From positions 1-64,000 of the forward strand of contig NZ_BMRE01000038.1 in NCBI RefSeq assembly GCF_014648475.1: a DNA stretch of 64,000 nt. Direction: 5' to 3'. The notes beneath the pieces are model-generated. The model was not told where the DNA came from and did not search any database. It was given only the letters and a program-made list of their open reading frames with translations. Positions 17,985 to 26,449 of this stretch are shown here, piece by piece. The translations under genes and the position numbers were made by a program. The DNA comes from Lentzea flava. Its GTDB lineage: Bacteria; Actinomycetota; Actinomycetes; Mycobacteriales; Pseudonocardiaceae. The first letter of the stretch is position 1. Every line of letters starts with the position of its first letter.

Positions 17985-18027
17985 CGAAAGGCCCAGGAGC
18001 TCCTCCTGTGAGCTCCTGGGCCTTTCG
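17985..18027 (-). terminator. Terminator of fadD15
   Basis: CGAAAGGCCCAGGAGCT (17985-18001) pairs perfectly over 17 bp with AGCTCCTGGGCCTTTCG (18011-18027), with a 9-nt loop. On the minus strand it lies 13 bp after the fadD15 stop and ends in CTTTCG. Confidence 0.9.
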
Positions 18028-18040
18028 CGCATCTGACCTG

Positions 18041-19837
18041 TTACTTCGCGTAGATCGCGTCGATGTCCGACGCGTACGTCGTCGCCACGACGGCGCGCTT
18101 GAGCTTCAGCGACGGCGTCATCTCGCCACCGGCCTCGGTGAAGTCCACGGGCAGCACCCGGAACTTGCGGATCGCCTCCGCCTTCGACACCGACTTGTTC
18201 GCCTCGTCCACCACGGCCTGGATCTCGGCCAGCAGGTCGGCGTCCTCGATCAGGTCCGCGACCTCGGCCGACGCCGGCTTGCCGTGCGACTCCTTCCACG
18301 ACGGGAAGAACTCGGGGTCGATCGTGATCAGCGCGCCGATGAACGGCTGCTTGTCGCCGACGACCATGCACTGCGACACCAGGGGGTGCGCCCGGATGCG
18401 GTCCTCGAGCTGCGCGGGGGAGACGTTCTTGCCACCGGCGGTGACGATGATCTCCTTCTTGCGGCCCGTGATCTTCAGGAAGCCCTCGCTGTCGAGCTCG
18501 CCGATGTCACCGGTGTGGAACCAGCCGTCCTCGAGGGCCTCCTTGGTGGCGGCCTCGTTGTTCCAGTAGCCGGTGAAGACGATGTCGCCCTTGATGAGGA
18601 TCTCGCCGTCCTCGGCGATCCGCACCGACGTGCCCGGCACCGGCAGGCCCACCGTGCCGACCTTCTCCTGGCCCTTGAACGTCACGCACGCCGCCGCCGA
18701 CGTCTCGGTCAGGCCGTAGCCCTCGTACACCGGGATGCCCGCGCCGCGGAAGAAGTGCGACAGCCGGTCACCCAGCGGCGCGCCACCGGACACCGCGGCG
18801 ATCGCCCGGCCGCCGAGCGCGGCCCGCAGCTTCGCGAACACCAGCTTGTCGAACACCGCGTGCTTGAGCCGCAGCACCAGGCCGGGGCCACCGTTGTCCA
18901 GCGCGCTCGAGTACTCGACGGCGGTCGCCTCGGCCGCGTCGAAGATCTTGCCCTTGCCGCCGGCGTGCGCCTTCTGCTTGGCGCCGTTGTAGACCTTCTC
19001 GAACACGCGCGGCACCGCGACCACGAACGTCGGGCGGAACTGGCCCAGGTCCGCGACGAGGTTCTTCACGTCGGCGGTGTGGCCCAGCGTCGCGCGCGAG
19101 TACACGCACGCCAGCGCCAGGGCACGCGCCAGGATGTGCGCGAGCGGCAGGAACAGCAGCAGCGAGTTGCCCGCGGTGAGGATCTCGGGGAACCGCGACA
19201 GCGCCGACCGCACCTCGGACAGCAGGTTGCGGTGCGTCAGCGTGCAGCCCTTCGGACGGCCCGTGGTGCCGGACGTGTAGACCAGCGTCGCCGTGTTGTC
19301 GGCCTGCACCTGCTTGCGGCGCTCGTGCACCTGCTCGTCGGTGATCTCGGCGCCCAGGGCGGTCAGCTCGTCGACCGCGGCTGCCGAGCCCTCGATCTGC
19401 CACACGTGGCTCAGCTCGGGCAGCTTGCCGACGACCTCGTCGACGGACGCGCGGTGCGCCGACGTCTCGACGAAGACCGCCTTCGCGCCGGAGTCGGACA
19501 GGATCCACTCGATCTGGTCCGCCGACGACGTCTCGTAGATGGGCACGACGACGCCGCCGGCCGCCCAGATGGCGAAGTCGAGCAGCGACCACTCGTAGCG
19601 GGTCTTGGAGACCAGGCCGACCCGGTCACCCAGCTCGATGCCTGCGGCGATGAGGCCCTTCGCGACGGCCATGACCTGCGCGGCGAAGTCACGCGCAGTG
19701 ATGTCGACCCAGGTTCCGTCGATCTGCCGGCGGAAGCTGACGGCGTTGCCGAAGCGCTCCGCGTTGGCCCACACCATGTCGGTGAGGTTCTCCTCCGGAG
19801 CCACTGCGGCGGTGGCGGGGACGCTGAACTCGCGCAC
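18041..19837 (-). CDS. fadD15: Long-chain acyl-CoA synthetase FadD15
   Basis: 598-residue ANL-superfamily ligase that activates fatty acids with ATP and CoA. Motifs: P-loop YTSGTTGRPKGCTLTH near residue 189, GYGLTETSAAACV, GWFHTGDIGELD, and the hinge GRKKEIIVTAGGKNVSP with the terminal catalytic Lys region AEAIRKFRVLP. GTG start with GGAGG 7 nt upstream. It holds the Rv2187 position, beside pimB and the SRPBCC genes, and is divergent from the next gene. A weak -35/-10 pair (TTGTAT, 16 nt, TAAGTT) lies upstream of the GTG on the minus strand. Confidence 0.95.
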   Translation of the reverse strand: MREFSVPATAAVAPEENLTDMVWANAERFGNAVSFRRQIDGTWVDITARDFAAQVMAVAKGLIAAGIELGDRVGLVSKTRYEWSLLDFAIWAAGGVVVPIYETSSADQIEWILSDSGAKAVFVETSAHRASVDEVVGKLPELSHVWQIEGSAAAVDELTALGAEITDEQVHERRKQVQADNTATLVYTSGTTGRPKGCTLTHRNLLSEVRSALSRFPEILTAGNSLLLFLPLAHILARALALACVYSRATLGHTADVKNLVADLGQFRPTFVVAVPRVFEKVYNGAKQKAHAGGKGKIFDAAEATAVEYSSALDNGGPGLVLRLKHAVFDKLVFAKLRAALGGRAIAAVSGGAPLGDRLSHFFRGAGIPVYEGYGLTETSAAACVTFKGQEKVGTVGLPVPGTSVRIAEDGEILIKGDIVFTGYWNNEAATKEALEDGWFHTGDIGELDSEGFLKITGRKKEIIVTAGGKNVSPAQLEDRIRAHPLVSQCMVVGDKQPFIGALITIDPEFFPSWKESHGKPASAEVADLIEDADLLAEIQAVVDEANKSVSKAEAIRKFRVLPVDFTEAGGEMTPSLKLKRAVVATTYASDIDAIYAK

Positions 19838-19935
19838 GTCAACCTCCGTACGGTGATTTGTTACTGGTGGGGAAACTTAGCGTGTGATTCCAGCGATACA
19901 AAGGTTGGTACGCCCTTCCGTTACCTTTTGACCTC

Positions 19936-20316
19936 ATGGCCAGCGTGGACGTCGTTGACGAGACATTCCTGGCGGTACCACCCAGCGTGGTCGCCGCCGC
20001 CTTCGCGTCGCCATCGTCGTGGCGGACGTTCTGGCCGGATCTCGAGCTCGACGTCTACGCCGACCGCGGCGACGAGGGACTGCGCTGGACGGTCGGCGGC
20101 GCGCTCGTCGGCACGATGGAGGTCTGGCTCGAGCCGATGCTCGACGGCACCCTGCTGCACTACTTCCTCCGCGCCGATCCACCCGCAGGCTCGTTCACCC
20201 CGCGCACCGCGCGTCGTGAGGTGCAACGCCGCCAGCTCGACGCGAAGTCCGTCGCTCTGGGCCTCAAGCTGACTCTGGAGGACGGTCGTCCGCCTGGCTG
20301 CCCGCCAGGCGAGTGA
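19936..20316 (+). CDS. SRPBCC-superfamily protein (Rv2186c position)
   Basis: 126 residues with a START/Bet v1-type opening (VDVVDETFLAVPPSVVAAAFASPSSWRTFWPDLELDVYADRGDEG) and a strand-rich centre. The helix-grip fold binds lipids or other hydrophobic ligands, but residues defining a ligand cannot be read off. It is shorter than many SRPBCC proteins, so the C-terminal helix may be minimal. ATG start lies 8 nt after TACCTT (19922-19927), a leaderless arrangement. Divergent from fadD15 and followed by two genes in the same direction. Confidence 0.75.
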   Translation: MASVDVVDETFLAVPPSVVAAAFASPSSWRTFWPDLELDVYADRGDEGLRWTVGGALVGTMEVWLEPMLDGTLLHYFLRADPPAGSFTPRTARREVQRRQLDAKSVALGLKLTLEDGRPPGCPPGE

Positions 20317-20342
20317 TCTTGGTTGACGCGCGTCTCACGAAC

Positions 20343-20348
20343 TAGGTT
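20343..20348 (+). promoter_or_regulatory. -10 box of leaderless metallophosphoesterase gene
   Basis: TAGGTT, 7 nt, then GTG at 20356. It supports that start over an in-frame ATG 33 nt upstream, which would lie before the promoter. Confidence 0.6.
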
Positions 20349-20355
20349 GGGGACC

Positions 20356-21144
20356 GTGCGGGTTCACGTGGTTTCGGACGTCCACGGCAACGCCGAGGCG
20401 CTGGCGCGAGCAGGTGACGGTGCCGACGCGCTCGTCGTGCTGGGCGACCTGATCGACTTCGTCGACTACCACGACCATTCCAAGGGGATCCTCGGGCGCG
20501 TTTTCGGGCCCGAGAAGGTGGGGATCTTCGCCGAGCTGAGACGCGGCACCAGGCGTGCCGACACGGCGAGCTACATCCGGTCCCTCTGGGACGGTCTCTC
20601 CGACGCCCGTTCCGTGGTGGAAGAGGCGGTGCTGGAGCAGTACCACGCGTTGTTCTCGGCGATGTCGGCGCCGACGTACGCGACACCGGGCAATGTGGAC
20701 AGTCCGCACCTGTGGCCGCAGTTCGCCGGTGACGGTGTGCACGTCGTCGACGGCGACGCGGTGGAGATCGGCGGGCTGAAGTTCGGGTTCGCGGGCGGTG
20801 GGCTGATGCTGCCCGGACTCGTGCGCAACCCCAACGCGCCGTGGTTCCCGTACCTGCGCACGGAGGAGGACATGGCGGACGCCCTCGACCGGATGGGCCC
20901 GGTCGACGTGCTGTGCACGCACATCCCGCCCGCGGTCGCCGATCTGACCTACGACGTCGTCGCGCGCCGTCCCGAATGGGGTTCGCGGCCCGCGCTGGAG
21001 AAGATCCTGCGCGAGCGTCCGCGCTGGTCGGTGTTCGGGCACGTGCACCAGCCGCTGGCCCGGCGGGTGCGGATCGGCTACACCGAATGCGTCAACGTCG
21101 GGCACTTCCAGCGCAGCGGCAAGCCTCACGTCCTCAACTGGTAA
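20356..21144 (+). CDS. Calcineurin-like metallophosphoesterase
   Basis: 262 residues with the full two-metal signature: VVSDVHGN (D-x-H), VLGDLIDF (GDxxD), TPGNVD (GN-D/H), CTHIPP (H) and FGHVHQP (GHxH). The substrate is unknown; members cleave phosphomono- or diesters, including cyclic nucleotides and UDP-sugars. It is inserted between the Rv2186c-like and Rv2185c-like genes and has its own leaderless promoter. Its stop is 23 bp before the next gene. Confidence 0.88.
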   Translation: MRVHVVSDVHGNAEALARAGDGADALVVLGDLIDFVDYHDHSKGILGRVFGPEKVGIFAELRRGTRRADTASYIRSLWDGLSDARSVVEEAVLEQYHALFSAMSAPTYATPGNVDSPHLWPQFAGDGVHVVDGDAVEIGGLKFGFAGGGLMLPGLVRNPNAPWFPYLRTEEDMADALDRMGPVDVLCTHIPPAVADLTYDVVARRPEWGSRPALEKILRERPRWSVFGHVHQPLARRVRIGYTECVNVGHFQRSGKPHVLNW

Positions 21145-21167
21145 AGACGCGAGTAACCTCCTCACAC

Positions 21168-21608
21168 ATGGCCGACGAGTCCACTCAGTCCATCGTCATC
21201 GACGCGCCGCCTGAGAAGATCATGGCGATCATCGCGGACTTCCCGTCGTACCCGGACTGGGCGAACGGGATGAAAGAGGTCGAGGTCCTCGACGCCCGCG
21301 ACGACGGCCGCGCGGAGCAGGTGCGCTTCGCGATCGACCAGGGTCCGGTCAAGGACGAGTACGTCCTGAAGTACGACTGGGCCGCGGACGGTCTGTCGGT
21401 GCAGTGGGACCTCGTCAAGGGCACCATGCAGAAGTCCCAGCACGGCAGCTACGTGCTTGAGCCGTCCGGTTCCGGCACCAAGGTCACCTACACGCTGTCG
21501 GTGCAGCTCGTGATCCCGATGATCGGGCTGTTCCGCCGCAAGGCCGAGAAGCTGATCCTCGACACCGCGCTCAAGGAGCTCAAGAAGCGCGCGGAGAAGG
21601 CGGCTTGA
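21168..21608 (+). CDS. SRPBCC-family protein (Rv2185c/TB16.3-like)
   Basis: 146 residues: VIDAPPEKIMAIIADFPSYPDWANGMKEVEVL, DEYVLKYDW, and a C-terminal helix LILDTALKELKKRAEKAA. This polyketide-cyclase/dehydrase-like helix-grip fold probably binds a lipid or acyl ligand. ATG start is 8 nt after TAACCT (21154-21159). The stop overlaps the TTG start of the ArsA-like ATPase, so the two are translationally coupled and likely act together, as in mycobacteria (Rv2185c-Rv2184c). Confidence 0.88.
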   Translation: MADESTQSIVIDAPPEKIMAIIADFPSYPDWANGMKEVEVLDARDDGRAEQVRFAIDQGPVKDEYVLKYDWAADGLSVQWDLVKGTMQKSQHGSYVLEPSGSGTKVTYTLSVQLVIPMIGLFRRKAEKLILDTALKELKKRAEKAA

Positions 21609-22813
21609 GCCGGGTCCTGCTCTTCACCGGCAAGGGCGGGGTCGGCAAGACGACGCTGGCCGCCGCGACGGCGGCCTCGCTGGCGGCGCACGGCCGCAAG
21701 GCGCTCGTGGTGTCGACCGATCCCGCTCACTCGCTGGGCGACGCCCTCGACGTCCGCCTGGGCGCCTCACCGTCCGAAGTGGACACGGCGGACGGGTTGT
21801 TCGCGTGCCAGATCGACCCGCGCGGTCTCGTCGACGAGGCCTGGGGCGAGCTGCGCGGCCACCTGCGGACCGTGCTCGCGGGTGCGGGTGTCGACGAGCT
21901 CGACGCCGAGGAGCTGACCGTGCTGCCGGGCGTCGAGGAACTTCTCGCGCTCGCGGAGGTGCGGCGGCTGGCGTCGAGCGGCCCGTGGGAGGTCGTGGTC
22001 GTCGACTGCGGGCCGACCGCGGAGACGTTGCGGCTGCTGTCGTTGCCAGAGGCGTTCGCGGGCTATCTGGAACGGCTCTTCCCGACGCACCGGCGGGTGG
22101 TGCGCGGGCTGCTGGCCGGTGTCGCGGGCACCGGGACCGTCGAGAAGTGGGACGCGACGGCCGACGCGCTGAGCAGGCTCGCGGAACGGCTGGACGCGCT
22201 GCGGGGCATGCTCGCCGATCCGTCGTCGTGCTCGGTGCGGCTGGTGCTGACGCCGGAACGGGTCGTCGCGGCCGAGACGCGGCGAACGTTGACCGCGTTG
22301 GCGTTGCAGGGAATCCGAGTCGACAGCGTCATCGCGAACCGGCTGGTGCCGTCGCCGGGTTCCGCGCGTGGTGCCGCCGCGACGTGGCTGCGGACGCGCA
22401 GGCACGAGCAGGACGCGGTGCTGGCCGAGCTGACCGGCATCGGTGAGATCCGCACCGTCGACCACCGGGCTTCCGAGCCTGTCGGTGTGCCGGCGTTGCT
22501 GGAGGTGGCCTCGCAGCTCTACGGCTCGGAGGACCCGTTGCCCGGTGCCGCCGTGCGGGACTCGTTGCTGGAGGTGTCGGGCAGCGGACGTGGTCTCGAC
22601 GCCCGATACTCGCTGCGGATCGCGTTGCCGCTCGCCGACGACACGGAGCTGGACCTCGCGCGCGTGGGCGACGACCTGGCGTTGACCGTCGACGGCCGGC
22701 GCCGGCTCGTGGCGCTGCCCTCGTTGCTGAGGCGCTGCATCGTGACCGGCGCGGAGATGGACTCGGGTGGCGTGACGGTGGGGTTCCGCCCAGACCCCTC
22801 GCTGTGGCGCTGA
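21605..22813 (+). CDS. ArsA/Get3-like ATPase (Rv2184c-like)
   Basis: 402 residues. Deviant Walker A LFTGKGGVGKTTLAAATAASL opens the protein; STDPAHSLGDALDV is the A-prime/switch I region and VVVDCGPTAETLRLLSLPEA the switch II region. The family transfers hydrophobic cargo (tail-anchored proteins in Get3) or drives arsenite efflux; no arsenic genes are near, so a membrane-protein or lipid role is more likely (inference). Start is TTG inside TTGA shared with the upstream stop; GGAGAAGG precedes it. Confidence 0.88.
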   Translation: MSRVLLFTGKGGVGKTTLAAATAASLAAHGRKALVVSTDPAHSLGDALDVRLGASPSEVDTADGLFACQIDPRGLVDEAWGELRGHLRTVLAGAGVDELDAEELTVLPGVEELLALAEVRRLASSGPWEVVVVDCGPTAETLRLLSLPEAFAGYLERLFPTHRRVVRGLLAGVAGTGTVEKWDATADALSRLAERLDALRGMLADPSSCSVRLVLTPERVVAAETRRTLTALALQGIRVDSVIANRLVPSPGSARGAAATWLRTRRHEQDAVLAELTGIGEIRTVDHRASEPVGVPALLEVASQLYGSEDPLPGAAVRDSLLEVSGSGRGLDARYSLRIALPLADDTELDLARVGDDLALTVDGRRRLVALPSLLRRCIVTGAEMDSGGVTVGFRPDPSLWR

Positions 22814-22826
22814 TCAGGAGCTTTTC

Positions 22827-23177
22827 ATGACTCAGGACAACACCGGAAAGCTCGCCGAGGAGCTGCGGCTGCTCATCGACGCGGCCGCCGAGCGCATGCA
22901 GCCGTGGCTGCAGCGCGTGGCGGAGGCGGGTGACGGCTCGCACACGCCCGAGACGTGCGGCTGGTGCCCGCTGTGCAACGGCGTGGCGCTGCTGCGCGGC
23001 GACCGCTCCGAGCTGGCCGCGAAGGCCGCCGAACACGCGGCTGGCCTGATTGCGGTGCTGCGCGCGGCCCTGCGCGAACCCGGTGCACCGCCGCCTCCGC
23101 CGGAACCCTCCGGTGGTGCGGAGGAGCCTTCCGGGCAGCGGGTGCAGCACATCAAGGTCGTCAGGAAGAGCGACTAG
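22827..23177 (+). CDS. Rv2183c-like conserved hypothetical protein
   Basis: 116 residues. The N-terminal half is helical (LAEELRLLIDAAAERMQPWLQRV); CGWCPLCNGVALLRGD has two CxxC-like cysteine pairs that could bind zinc; the C-terminal third is proline-rich. AGGAG lies 7 nt before the ATG. It follows the ArsA-like gene by 13 bp and its TAG stop shares one base with the GTG of the ROK gene (TAGTG), so all are one operon. Function is unknown. Confidence 0.78.
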   Translation: MTQDNTGKLAEELRLLIDAAAERMQPWLQRVAEAGDGSHTPETCGWCPLCNGVALLRGDRSELAAKAAEHAAGLIAVLRAALREPGAPPPPPEPSGGAEEPSGQRVQHIKVVRKSD

Positions 23178-24151
23178 TGCTCACCGTAGGAGTGGACATC
23201 GGTGGCACCAGCGTGCGCGCGGGCGTCGTGGACGCGCGCGGCTCGGTGCTCGACACCTCACGCGCCCCGACACCGGCCGGCGAACGCGCCCTCGAAGACG
23301 CGATCGTCGCCGCCGTGGAGGAGGTGGCGGACCGCCACGCGGTGAACGCCGTCGGTCTCGCCGTGGCCGGTTTCATCGCCTCGGACCGCCGCACGGTCCG
23401 TTTCGCGCCCCACCTGGCATGGCGGCAGGCCGACGTGGCCGACCGCATGAGCGACCGCCTGGGCATGCCCGTCGTGCTCGAACACGACGCGAACGCCGCC
23501 GCCCTCGCCGAACACCGCTTCGGTGCCGCGCGCGGCGCCCGCACAGCCGTGCTGGTCGCCATCGGCACGGGCATCGGCGCCGCGCTGCTGCTCAACGGCG
23601 AGGTCTTCCGCGGTGCCCACGGCGTGGCCCCCGAACTGGGCCACCTGCGCGTCGTCCCGGACGGCCGCCCCTGCCCGTGCGGCAAGAACGGCTGCTGGGA
23701 GCGCTACTGCAGCGGCACGGCCCTGTCGGCCACCGCGGTGGAACTGCTGGCCAAGCATCCCGGCGTCTCGACGGTCCTGGCCCGTGAAGCCGCGGGCGAC
23801 TCTCGCGCGGTGACCGGCCGCCGCGTCGCCGGAGCGGCCCGCGACGGCGACCCGCTGGCCAAGCGCGCGATGGCCGACCTGGCCCGCTGGCTGGGCGAGG
23901 GCCTGGCACTGGTGGCCGACGTCTACGACCCCGAGGTGATCGTCATCGGGGGAGGGGTGTCGGAGTCGGCACCGCTGTTCCTCGACGACGCCCGCGAGCG
24001 CTACGCCGCCGTGGTGACCGGCGCGGGCCACCGCCCGCTCGCCCGCATCCGCACCGCGCAGCTCGGCGACGACGCAGGCATCGTGGGCGCGGCGACCCTG
24101 GCCCGCGAGATGACCGCCTCGATGACGCGCAACAGCTCACGCCGCTCCTGA
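23177..24151 (+). CDS. ROK-family sugar kinase (probable glucokinase)
   Basis: 324 residues without the DNA-binding domain found in ROK repressors. ATP site VGVDIGGTSVRAGVV, second loop IGTGIGAALLLNGEV, sugar-binding ELGHLRV, and the zinc motif CPCGKNGCWERYCSG mark a ROK kinase, most like actinobacterial glucokinases; N-acetylmannosamine kinase is the main alternative. It is translationally linked to the Rv2183c-like gene and ends a row of four coupled genes, and may be where the accessory island begins. Confidence 0.85.
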   Translation: MLTVGVDIGGTSVRAGVVDARGSVLDTSRAPTPAGERALEDAIVAAVEEVADRHAVNAVGLAVAGFIASDRRTVRFAPHLAWRQADVADRMSDRLGMPVVLEHDANAAALAEHRFGAARGARTAVLVAIGTGIGAALLLNGEVFRGAHGVAPELGHLRVVPDGRPCPCGKNGCWERYCSGTALSATAVELLAKHPGVSTVLAREAAGDSRAVTGRRVAGAARDGDPLAKRAMADLARWLGEGLALVADVYDPEVIVIGGGVSESAPLFLDDARERYAAVVTGAGHRPLARIRTAQLGDDAGIVGAATLAREMTASMTRNSSRRS

Positions 24152-24327
24152 CTGCCACCGGCTGTCCTCGACGTCGCCGTGCGGCCGCTGCACGTTCGAC
24201 GACTTTGCATGCGCCGGTAGTCGTCGGGCGGGCATCCTGTCGCGTCCTGAGCCTCCTTCGAGTCGGCGGTGTCAAGCCACCGATCCAGCCGTGCCGCCCG
24301 GCGCGGCTGACCCGCCCTGTTCGAATC

Positions 24328-24411
24328 CCTTGCAACGAGTCTTTTGCGGACGAAGTCCAAAGACTCATTGCTAAGGTCCAGGTCAGCGGCCGTGCCGCAA
24401 ACTGATATATC
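24328..24411. repeat. Palindromic repeat element, type A (copy 2, inverted)
   Basis: Inverted copy of the element at 8361-8445: arm CCTTGCAACGAG (24328-24339, slightly decayed), loop with TTGCGGACGAAGTCC, arm CTCATTGCTAAGG (24364-24376), then CAGGTCAGCGG and CTGATATATCGG (GATATATC at 24404-24411). It lies between the convergent ROK and M16 genes. The rest of the 273-bp gap shows no gene. Confidence 0.85.
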
Positions 24412-24424
24412 GGTTGGAATGCGG

Positions 24425-26122
24425 TCAGTGCGCAGTTCGCAGCTTCGTGAGGTAGCGAAGCACGGCGTTCTTGAACGGCCAGCCGATGAACCAGATGAGG
24501 GCGATCGCGACCCAGTCGGTGGCGTCCGCGTCGCTTCTCGTCGCCACCCCGGCCGTCGCGAGAAGCGCGAACACGAACCACGCGGTGAACACGATCCCGG
24601 TCATCACCCGGACCGAGGTCCTCAGCACGGAGCGCACAGGCCGCTGCTCGGTCCGGGGCTCCTCGGCCACGGGATTCGCCGGCTTCTCCGGCTCGTCCGG
24701 GAGCGCCGGCCGCCAGATCACCGCCGAGGGAGGCACCCCCGCGTCGATCATCGCCATCGCCTTCTGGTCGATGGCGAAGTACCTCGGGTCGATGCCGACG
24801 ATCAAGCCGTCCGCGCCTACCAGCCTGCGCGCGCCGTGCGGCCACGCTTCCGCGGCGACGCACTGGTCGTACCGGATCGTGATCGGCCCGTGCGGGGTGA
24901 TCAGGCTGACGCCGGAGGTGCCGACCACGATGCTCTCGTCGGAGGACTCGTGGGTGGCGTACTTGGTCCCAGGGACCGCGGCAGGGGAGAACAGCGGGGC
25001 TCGCGCGAATCCCGCCCAGTCGGCCTCGTGCCCCTCCGGAAGCCGCAGCAGTGCTGATCCCATCGCCTCGACGGCGACCGCGTGCACGTCGTCGGTGGTG
25101 ATCGCGTCCGACTCGGCGAGCAGCTCCTCGACGGTCAGGGGCCGGCCGCCGTTGAGGAGGTCGGCGCTGTCGTTGCGCAGGCTGATCGCCTCGAAGTCGG
25201 GGTCGCGGACGAACTCCTGCAGCGCCGCCTTGCCGGCTTCGACGTCCGCGGCGGGGATGTCGCCCGCTTTCAACGCCGCCAGCACCTCGATGAAGCCGTT
25301 GACCACGACGCCCTGGTTCTCCGGCAGGGTGTCGGCCAGTGCGGTGATGGTCCCGTGTTCGGAGTTCAGCCACTTGTAGACGGCGGCGGTCACGTACGAC
25401 CCGCCCCGCTCGTGCCGCAAGGTCTGGAACAACCGCCGCTCGATGACCGTCGACAACACGTTCGCGCTCATGGACCGCGACACGACGGCATCCATCATGA
25501 CCTGCCCGCTGCCGTTGACGACGTAGGCGGGCAGAAGCGGAAGGATCGACTTCGCGGGCGGTGCCGGGCGCCGAACGCCGCCGGGGAGTCGCAGGCGCAG
25601 TCCGGGTGGCACGTCGTCACCGGCGATCCACAGCATCGCGTTCTCGCGGGTGAACCAGTCCGCGGCCCACGCGCGGACGTCCTCCGCCCGCAGCGTCTCG
25701 ACTCCGAAGTCGCAACTGCCCGCCAGACCGTAGCCCTGCGCGCCGTAGCGCCAGACCGGCATCTCGGTGGCGGCGCCGCTGCCGCGCGTCGCGGCCTCCG
25801 TGCGCACGATCGTCCTCTCCCGCTCCAGCCGATCGAGCGGGAGCGCGGTGATCGCGTCGCACGCGCGGGTGAGGAACGTGCTGACGTAGTCCGGCGCGCC
25901 CTCCACGTAGAAGTGGGTGTTGATCATTCCGGTCGCGCCGTTGGCGTGCGAGTCGGGCAGCGCGAACTCGCTGAGCGCCAGGTGTTCGACGAGGTGGGTG
26001 ATGCCCGAGGTGGCCAGCGTCTCGTCAGCCATGCCGACGCGGAACACCAGGCCCGCCTTCATGGGGCCTTGGGTCGGCGCGATCATGGTGGGGATGCCGT
26101 CCACTTCGATGTGTCGAATCAT
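24425..26122 (-). CDS. M16-family zinc metallopeptidase with C-terminal membrane segment
   Basis: 565 residues. The inverted zinc motif HLVEH (His43, Glu46, His47) and the downstream TEAATRGSG segment, with its distal Glu, follow the pitrilysin/M16 scheme. A second M16-like region with QTLRHERGGSYVTAAVYKW (R/Y motif) lies near residue 250, so both halves are in one chain. About residue 515-550 is hydrophobic (TGIVFTAWFVFALLATAGVA and WVAIALIWFIGWPF), two likely helices, with no signal peptide, so the protease domain probably faces the cytoplasm. Unusual for M16. Start MIRHIEVDG has a GGGGG tract 7 nt upstream. Confidence 0.82.
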   Translation of the reverse strand: MIRHIEVDGIPTMIAPTQGPMKAGLVFRVGMADETLATSGITHLVEHLALSEFALPDSHANGATGMINTHFYVEGAPDYVSTFLTRACDAITALPLDRLERERTIVRTEAATRGSGAATEMPVWRYGAQGYGLAGSCDFGVETLRAEDVRAWAADWFTRENAMLWIAGDDVPPGLRLRLPGGVRRPAPPAKSILPLLPAYVVNGSGQVMMDAVVSRSMSANVLSTVIERRLFQTLRHERGGSYVTAAVYKWLNSEHGTITALADTLPENQGVVVNGFIEVLAALKAGDIPAADVEAGKAALQEFVRDPDFEAISLRNDSADLLNGGRPLTVEELLAESDAITTDDVHAVAVEAMGSALLRLPEGHEADWAGFARAPLFSPAAVPGTKYATHESSDESIVVGTSGVSLITPHGPITIRYDQCVAAEAWPHGARRLVGADGLIVGIDPRYFAIDQKAMAMIDAGVPPSAVIWRPALPDEPEKPANPVAEEPRTEQRPVRSVLRTSVRVMTGIVFTAWFVFALLATAGVATRSDADATDWVAIALIWFIGWPFKNAVLRYLTKLRTAH

Positions 26123-26449
26123 GACCCAGCCCCCGATCAGCGCGTTTGATGCGTACAAGGTGACTGTCGGCGTGATCGACATCCATCCCCGTGCGCCACT
26201 AATGGCCGATCGGCCGACAACAACCTGTCTCATCGGGGGACACGGGCCCAGGGCTTGATCGCCAGAGGAAGCGTGGAGTGACGACCCGCCGTGTGAGCGC
26301 TAACCCTTGGATAGCGATTCGAACGTCATTCGACGGTATATGCACAAGTTAGCGTTAACATCCAGCGTTGACCGCCGAGTGAGGTCGTGGCTACATTCCG
26401 TCGCAGGAACGCCACCGCACCGTTTCGCCGAAGAAACCGGAGCATCCTC
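26123..26449. promoter_or_regulatory. Divergent control region with LacI-type operator-like sites
   Basis: The 327-bp gap between the M16 and GH127 genes contains no ORF with normal codon use. Seen here: a perfect 12-bp palindrome GGCCGATCGGCC (about 26203-26214), GAGCGCTAAC (26295-26304) and GTTAGCGTTAAC (26348-26359). The last two resemble the TTAGCGCTAAC-type operators of LacI-family sugar regulators that often precede actinomycete glycosidase genes. TCGAACGTCATTCGA at about 26324 is not a true SOS box. Confidence 0.5.

Noticed and set aside
18008-20272. 754-codon plus-strand frame
   Set aside because: Antisense of fadD15, which has all expected acyl-CoA synthetase motifs.
26320-26336. 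SOS box upstream of GH127 (TCGAACGTCATTCGA)
   Set aside because: The right half is TTCGA in place of GTTCGA and spacing is one base short; no SOS role is expected for a glycosidase.
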